Assembly: GCA_947072265.1 (NCBI GenBank)
Contig: CAMTHN010000003.1
Coordinates: forward strand, 1 to 25,809
Length of the DNA: 25,809 bases
Source: an uncultured Clostridia bacterium
Lineage (GTDB): Bacteria; Bacillota; Clostridia; Oscillospirales; Ruminococcaceae
Direction of reading: 5' to 3'
Part shown: positions 23,071-25,809 of the stretch, one piece after another
Position numbering within the stretch: position 1 is the first letter of the stretch
Layout of the letters: every line of letters starts with the position of its first letter
Notes under the pieces: generated by a model
What the model saw: the letters and a program-made list of their open reading frames with translations, nothing else
Databases searched by the model: none
What the model was told of the DNA's origin: nothing
Translations under genes and position numbers: made by a program

Positions 23071-23337
23071 ATGGATATATTAAAAGGTATGGTTGTGCGC
23101 TCTATAAAGGGTCATGATAAAAAAAGATTTTATCTAGTTATAAACATAGAAAATGATTATGCATTTATTTCTGATGGAAAAACCAGAAGATCTGAAAAAC
23201 CTAAGAAAAAAAATGTTAAGCATCTGTCTAAGACAAATATATTTGTTGATGAAACTTTTATATATACCAATAAAAAAATTAGGCAGTTTTTATGGAAATA
23301 CAATTATCTAGAAGAAATGTCAAATTTAGATGAGTAA
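23071..23337 (+). CDS. KOW-domain / L14e-like RNA-binding protein
   Basis: The 88-residue basic protein begins MDILKGMVVRSIKGHDKKRFYLV and continues with YAFISDGKTRRSEKPKKKNVKHL. This matches my recollection of a small KOW-domain (L14e/L6e/L27e-like) protein often found between map and infA in Clostridia. Its role is not established; a ribosome-associated RNA-binding function is inferred from fold and location. AAGGTG precedes ATG 23071, one base after the map stop. Its last codons contain the ribosome binding site for infA. Confidence 0.85.
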   Translation: MDILKGMVVRSIKGHDKKRFYLVINIENDYAFISDGKTRRSEKPKKKNVKHLSKTNIFVDETFIYTNKKIRQFLWKYNYLEEMSNLDE

Positions 23338-23350
23338 GGAGGTTTTTTAT

Positions 23351-23569
23351 TTGGATAAACAGGACGTTATCGAGGTCAAAGGTATTGTAAAAGAAGCTCT
23401 TAGAGGGAGCAAATTTAAAGTAGAACTTGAGAACGGACATGGAATACTTGCTCATATTTCTGGAAAACTTAGAACACATTATATACGAATACTTCCAGGG
23501 GACACTGTGCATATAGAGATGTCTCCATATGATCTTACACAAGGTCGTATAATATGGAGAGGTAAATAA
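23351..23569 (+). CDS. infA: Translation initiation factor IF-1
   Basis: IF-1 binds the 30S A site during initiation. From TTG 23351 the protein is exactly 72 residues, the usual IF-1 length (MDKQDVIEVKGIVKEAL..., with LRTHYIRILPGDTV and the end GRIIWRGK). TAAGGAGG (23335-23342) lies 8 bases upstream. A longer frame from ATG 23330 would add seven residues and place the ribosome binding site after the start, so I reject it. The TTG start on such a key factor is notable. Confidence 0.95.
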   Translation: MDKQDVIEVKGIVKEALRGSKFKVELENGHGILAHISGKLRTHYIRILPGDTVHIEMSPYDLTQGRIIWRGK

Positions 23570-23610
23570 TTTTTTAATTTATAAAAGTTAAAACAAGGAG
23601 GTAATTTCTA

Positions 23611-23724
23611 ATGAAAGTAAGACCTTCGGTTAAGCCTATGTGTGAAAAGTGCAAAGTTATAAAACGAAAAGGTAGAGTAATGGTTATCTGCCAAAATGCA
23701 AAACACAAACAACGTCAAGGCTAA
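23611..23724 (+). CDS. rpmJ: 50S ribosomal protein L36, zinc type
   Basis: I read 37 codons from ATG 23611 to TAA at 23722-23724: MKVRPSVKPMCEKCKVIKRK and on to KHKQRQG. The zinc ligands Cys11, Cys14, Cys27 and His32 are all present (C+ form). AAGGAGG (23595-23601) lies 9 bases upstream. It sits in the standard infA-rpmJ-rpsM order. Confidence 0.97.
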   Translation: MKVRPSVKPMCEKCKVIKRKGRVMVICQNAKHKQRQG

Positions 23725-23770
23725 TTAAGGATATTATTAGAATAAATTGGTTAATGGAGGTGTAGTTTGT

Positions 23771-24139
23771 ATGGCACGTATTGCTGGAATAGATTTGCCA
23801 AAAAACAAAAGAGTGGTAATAGGATTAACTTATATATATGGAATAGGTAGACAATCTTCTGAAAAAATTCTTGATAAAGCAGGAGTAGATCATAGTATAA
23901 GAATAAAAGATTTAACAGAAGATGAAGTTGCTAAATTACGCGAATGTATAGATAAAGATTTTGAAGTTGAAGGAGATCTAAGAAGAGTTGTAGCATTAAA
24001 TATCAAAAGACTTATTGAAATTAGTTGTTATCGCGGAATAAGACATAGAAAAGGTTTGCCTGTTAGAGGACAAAAAACTAAAACAAATGCGAGAACAAGA
24101 AAAGGTCCTAAGAAAACAATTGCTAACAAGAAAAAATAA
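23771..24139 (+). CDS. rpsM: 30S ribosomal protein S13
   Basis: S13 contacts P-site tRNA and forms a bridge to the 50S subunit. The 122-residue protein opens MARIAGIDLPKNKRVVIGL and has YRGIRHRKGLPVRGQKTKTN and the basic tail. The start is ATG 23771, with TGGAGGTG (23755-23762) 8 bases upstream; the in-frame reading from 23747 starts before this site and is rejected. Confidence 0.96.
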   Translation: MARIAGIDLPKNKRVVIGLTYIYGIGRQSSEKILDKAGVDHSIRIKDLTEDEVAKLRECIDKDFEVEGDLRRVVALNIKRLIEISCYRGIRHRKGLPVRGQKTKTNARTRKGPKKTIANKKK

Positions 24140-24157
24140 TATGGGAGGGATACGATA

Positions 24158-24559
24158 ATGGCTGTAAAAAATGCTAAAAAAACCAATGTTCGTAGACGTC
24201 GTCAGCGTAAAAATATCGAACGTGGTTGTGTTCATATCCAGTCCACCTTTAATAATACTATCGTAACCATTACAGATGTAACAGGAAATGCAATTTCATG
24301 GGCTAGTGCTGGAGGACTTGGGTTTAAAGGTTCTAGAAAATCAACACCATATGCAGCCCAAACAGCAGCAGAGACAGCGGCAAAAGCTGCTATGGAACAT
24401 GGTTTAAAAATAGTAGAAGTATTTGTTAAGGGTCCAGGATCTGGAAGAGAAGCAGCAATTAGAGCTTTACAGGCGGCAGGATTAGAAGTTAATCTTATAA
24501 AAGATGTAACTCCTATTCCACATAATGGATGTCGACCACCTAAGAGAAGACGTGTTTAA
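24158..24559 (+). CDS. rpsK: 30S ribosomal protein S11
   Basis: S11 is on the 30S platform near the Shine-Dalgarno helix. The 133 residues include HIQSTFNNTIVTITD, SAGGLGFKGSRKSTPYAAQ and the end DVTPIPHNGCRPPKRRRV. GGGAGGGA lies before ATG 24158. Standard alpha operon order. Confidence 0.97.
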   Translation: MAVKNAKKTNVRRRRQRKNIERGCVHIQSTFNNTIVTITDVTGNAISWASAGGLGFKGSRKSTPYAAQTAAETAAKAAMEHGLKIVEVFVKGPGSGREAAIRALQAAGLEVNLIKDVTPIPHNGCRPPKRRRV

Positions 24560-24587
24560 TTTTATACAAAAATGGAGGTGAATTTAG

Positions 24588-25214
24588 ATGGCAAGATATA
24601 CAGGTGCGGTTTGTAAACTATGTAGAAGAGAAGGGCAAAAACTTTTTCTAAAAGGAGAAAGATGCTATTCTGAAAAATGTTCTATAGTTAGAAGAGCGTA
24701 TGCTCCAGGGCAGCATGGTCAAGCTAGAAAGAAAGTTTCTGAATTTGGTATTCAGCTTAGAGCTAAACAAAAAGCAAAAAGATATTATGGTGTTTTAGAA
24801 AGCCAATTTGCAAAATATTTTGATATGGCTGAAAGAAAAGCTGGAGTTACAGGGGAAAATCTATTATCTACACTTGAGCTTAGATTAGATAATGGGATAT
24901 ATAGATTGGGTTTTGCAAACTCAAGAGCAGAAGCAAGACAACTAGTAGTTCACAGACATTTTACAGTTAATGGTGTAAGAGTTAATATTCCATCTTTTCT
25001 CTTAAAAGTTGGAGATGTTATATCTATTCATGAAAAAAGTCGTGAAAGTCCAAAAATTAAATCTATTTTAGAAATAACAGAATCAAGAACGGTTCCAACA
25101 TGGATGGAAATTGATAGAACAAAACTTGAAGCAACAGTTTCTCGTATACCGAATAGAGATGATATTGATTTAGAAATAGAAGAACACTTAATAGTAGAAC
25201 TTTATTCTAAATAA
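24588..25214 (+). CDS. rpsD: 30S ribosomal protein S4, zinc type
   Basis: S4 starts 16S rRNA folding and, in several bacteria, represses the alpha operon. The 208-residue protein has four N-terminal cysteines (Cys9, Cys12, Cys26, Cys31) in the zinc-binding pattern, then YAPGQHGQARKK and the S4 RNA-binding domain (LRLDNGIYRLGFANSRAEA). In B. subtilis rpsD is elsewhere and monocistronic; here it is kept in the alpha operon. GGAGGTG precedes ATG 24588. Confidence 0.97.
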   Translation: MARYTGAVCKLCRREGQKLFLKGERCYSEKCSIVRRAYAPGQHGQARKKVSEFGIQLRAKQKAKRYYGVLESQFAKYFDMAERKAGVTGENLLSTLELRLDNGIYRLGFANSRAEARQLVVHRHFTVNGVRVNIPSFLLKVGDVISIHEKSRESPKIKSILEITESRTVPTWMEIDRTKLEATVSRIPNRDDIDLEIEEHLIVELYSK

Positions 25215-25294
25215 GAGGTTGGTATTTATATTGTTTATTATGAGAAACCTTGTAAAATTATCTAGTTACAACTGCAAAACAGGAGGGTTATAAA
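25215..25294 (+). promoter_or_regulatory. Gap between rpsD and rpoA with small inverted repeats
   Basis: This 80-base gap holds an inverted repeat TTGTAA (25249-25254) / TTACAA (25265-25270) and the rpoA ribosome binding site AGGAGGG (25281-25287). I see no clear promoter and no U-run. It may be only a spacer. Confidence 0.25.
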
Positions 25295-25809
25295 ATGATA
25301 GAAATTGAAAAGCCAAGGATTGAGACAGAGGAGCTAAGGACTGATGGAACTTATGGAAAGTTTATCCTCGAACCTCTTGAGCGTGGCTATGGCACAACTT
25401 TAGGAAATAGCTTAAGACGTGTACTGCTCTCCTCGCTTCCCGGCGTTGCTGTAACTTCTATAAAGATAGAAGGAGTTCAACATGAATTTTCAACTGTACC
25501 AGGTGTTAAAGAAGATGTTACTGAGATAGTTTTAAATATAAAAAGTCTCACAGCAAATATAGATGTAAACACTTCTAAAACTATATATATAGAATCTGAA
25601 GGACCATGTGAAGTTTTAGCAGGAGATATAAAGTGTGATTCTGATGTAGAAATACTTAATCCAGATATGCACATAGTATCTCTTGGAGATAATGCAAAAC
25701 TATATATGGAAATTATTATAAATAAAGGTAGAGGGTATGTAGCAGCGGAAAAAAATAAATTGACTCTGCCATCTTCTATTGGATATATACCTGTGGATAG
25801 TATATATAC
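25295..25809 (+). CDS. rpoA: DNA-directed RNA polymerase alpha subunit (3' end cut by window edge)
   Basis: Alpha dimerises to start RNA polymerase assembly. From ATG 25295, 171 complete codons are open to the window edge, giving most of the N-terminal domain: MIEIEKPRIETEEL, FILEPLERGYGTTLGNSLRR, SSLPGVAVTSIKIEGVQHEF, EILNPDMHI and GRGYVAAEKN. The rest of the domain, the linker and the C-terminal domain (about 145 residues in a usual length near 315) lie outside. AGGAGGG sits 7 bases before the ATG. It is the last gene visible of the fused operon; rplQ would normally follow. Confidence 0.97.
   Translation, partial: MIEIEKPRIETEELRTDGTYGKFILEPLERGYGTTLGNSLRRVLLSSLPGVAVTSIKIEGVQHEFSTVPGVKEDVTEIVLNIKSLTANIDVNTSKTIYIESEGPCEVLAGDIKCDSDVEILNPDMHIVSLGDNAKLYMEIIINKGRGYVAAEKNKLTLPSSIGYIPVDSIY

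Noticed and set aside
23330..23569. Longer infA reading from ATG 23330 (79 residues)
   Set aside because: The ribosome binding site at 23335-23342 would lie inside the gene; the TTG at 23351 gives the standard 72-residue IF-1.
1..25809. CRISPR array, insertion sequence, prophage or defence genes
   Set aside because: No regular repeats with spacers, no transposase or integrase, and all coding space is taken by fatty acid synthesis, proS and ribosomal operon genes.

Overview
The window is from an AT-rich, low-GC Gram-positive bacterium, most likely a member of the Clostridia. Evidence: purine-rich AGGAGG ribosome binding sites before nearly every gene, six TTG starts, heavy use of AGA (Arg) and ATA (Ile) codons, FabK as enoyl-ACP reductase, an archaeal/eukaryotic-type (type 3) prolyl-tRNA synthetase, and a KOW/L14e-like gene between map and infA. 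I cannot assign a genus. Base composition and codon use look uniform, and I see no mobile element, tRNA, rRNA or CRISPR array.

Region 1 (1-759, minus strand): the first 253 codons of fabD (malonyl-CoA:ACP transacylase), cut by the window edge. Region 2 (760-956): a divergent control region with a good sigma-A type promoter toward fabH, overlaid by a perfect 12-bp inverted repeat that looks like an operator. Region 3 (957-9253, plus strand): a compact type II fatty acid synthesis operon, fabH-fabK-fabG-fabF-accB-fabZ-accC-accD-accA-acpP. AccB, AccC, AccD and AccA make malonyl-CoA, FabD loads it onto AcpP, FabH starts the chain, FabF elongates it, and FabG, FabZ and FabK complete each reduction cycle. 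The operon ends at a hairpin with a perfect 15-bp stem. Compared with the common clostridial order, fabD has left the cluster (it is divergent) and acpP is the last gene.

Region 4 (9313-10752): proS, on its own between two terminator-like elements. Region 5 (10753-11118): a 366-bp noncoding stretch with an AT-only palindrome, a promoter, a structured leader and a strong terminator/attenuator hairpin ahead of rpsJ. Region 6 (11119 to the end): the fused S10-spc-alpha operon in canonical order: rpsJ, rplC, rplD, rplW, rplB, rpsS, rplV, rpsC, rplP, rpmC, rpsQ, rplN, rplX, rplE, rpsZ, rpsH, rplF, rplR, rpsE, rpmD, rplO, secY, adk, map, KOW protein, infA, rpmJ, rpsM, rpsK, rpsD and rpoA (truncated). 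The translocase, adenylate kinase, Met aminopeptidase, IF-1 and RNA polymerase alpha are therefore co-expressed with the ribosomal proteins.

Most genes are ordinary housekeeping genes. The parts worth attention are noncoding: the palindromic fabH control region and the rpsJ leader with its attenuator-like hairpins. The unusual gene neighbourhood is also notable: fatty acid synthesis and proS sit where the str operon (rpsL-rpsG-fusA-tuf) usually precedes rpsJ. I found no convincing new multi-gene system.
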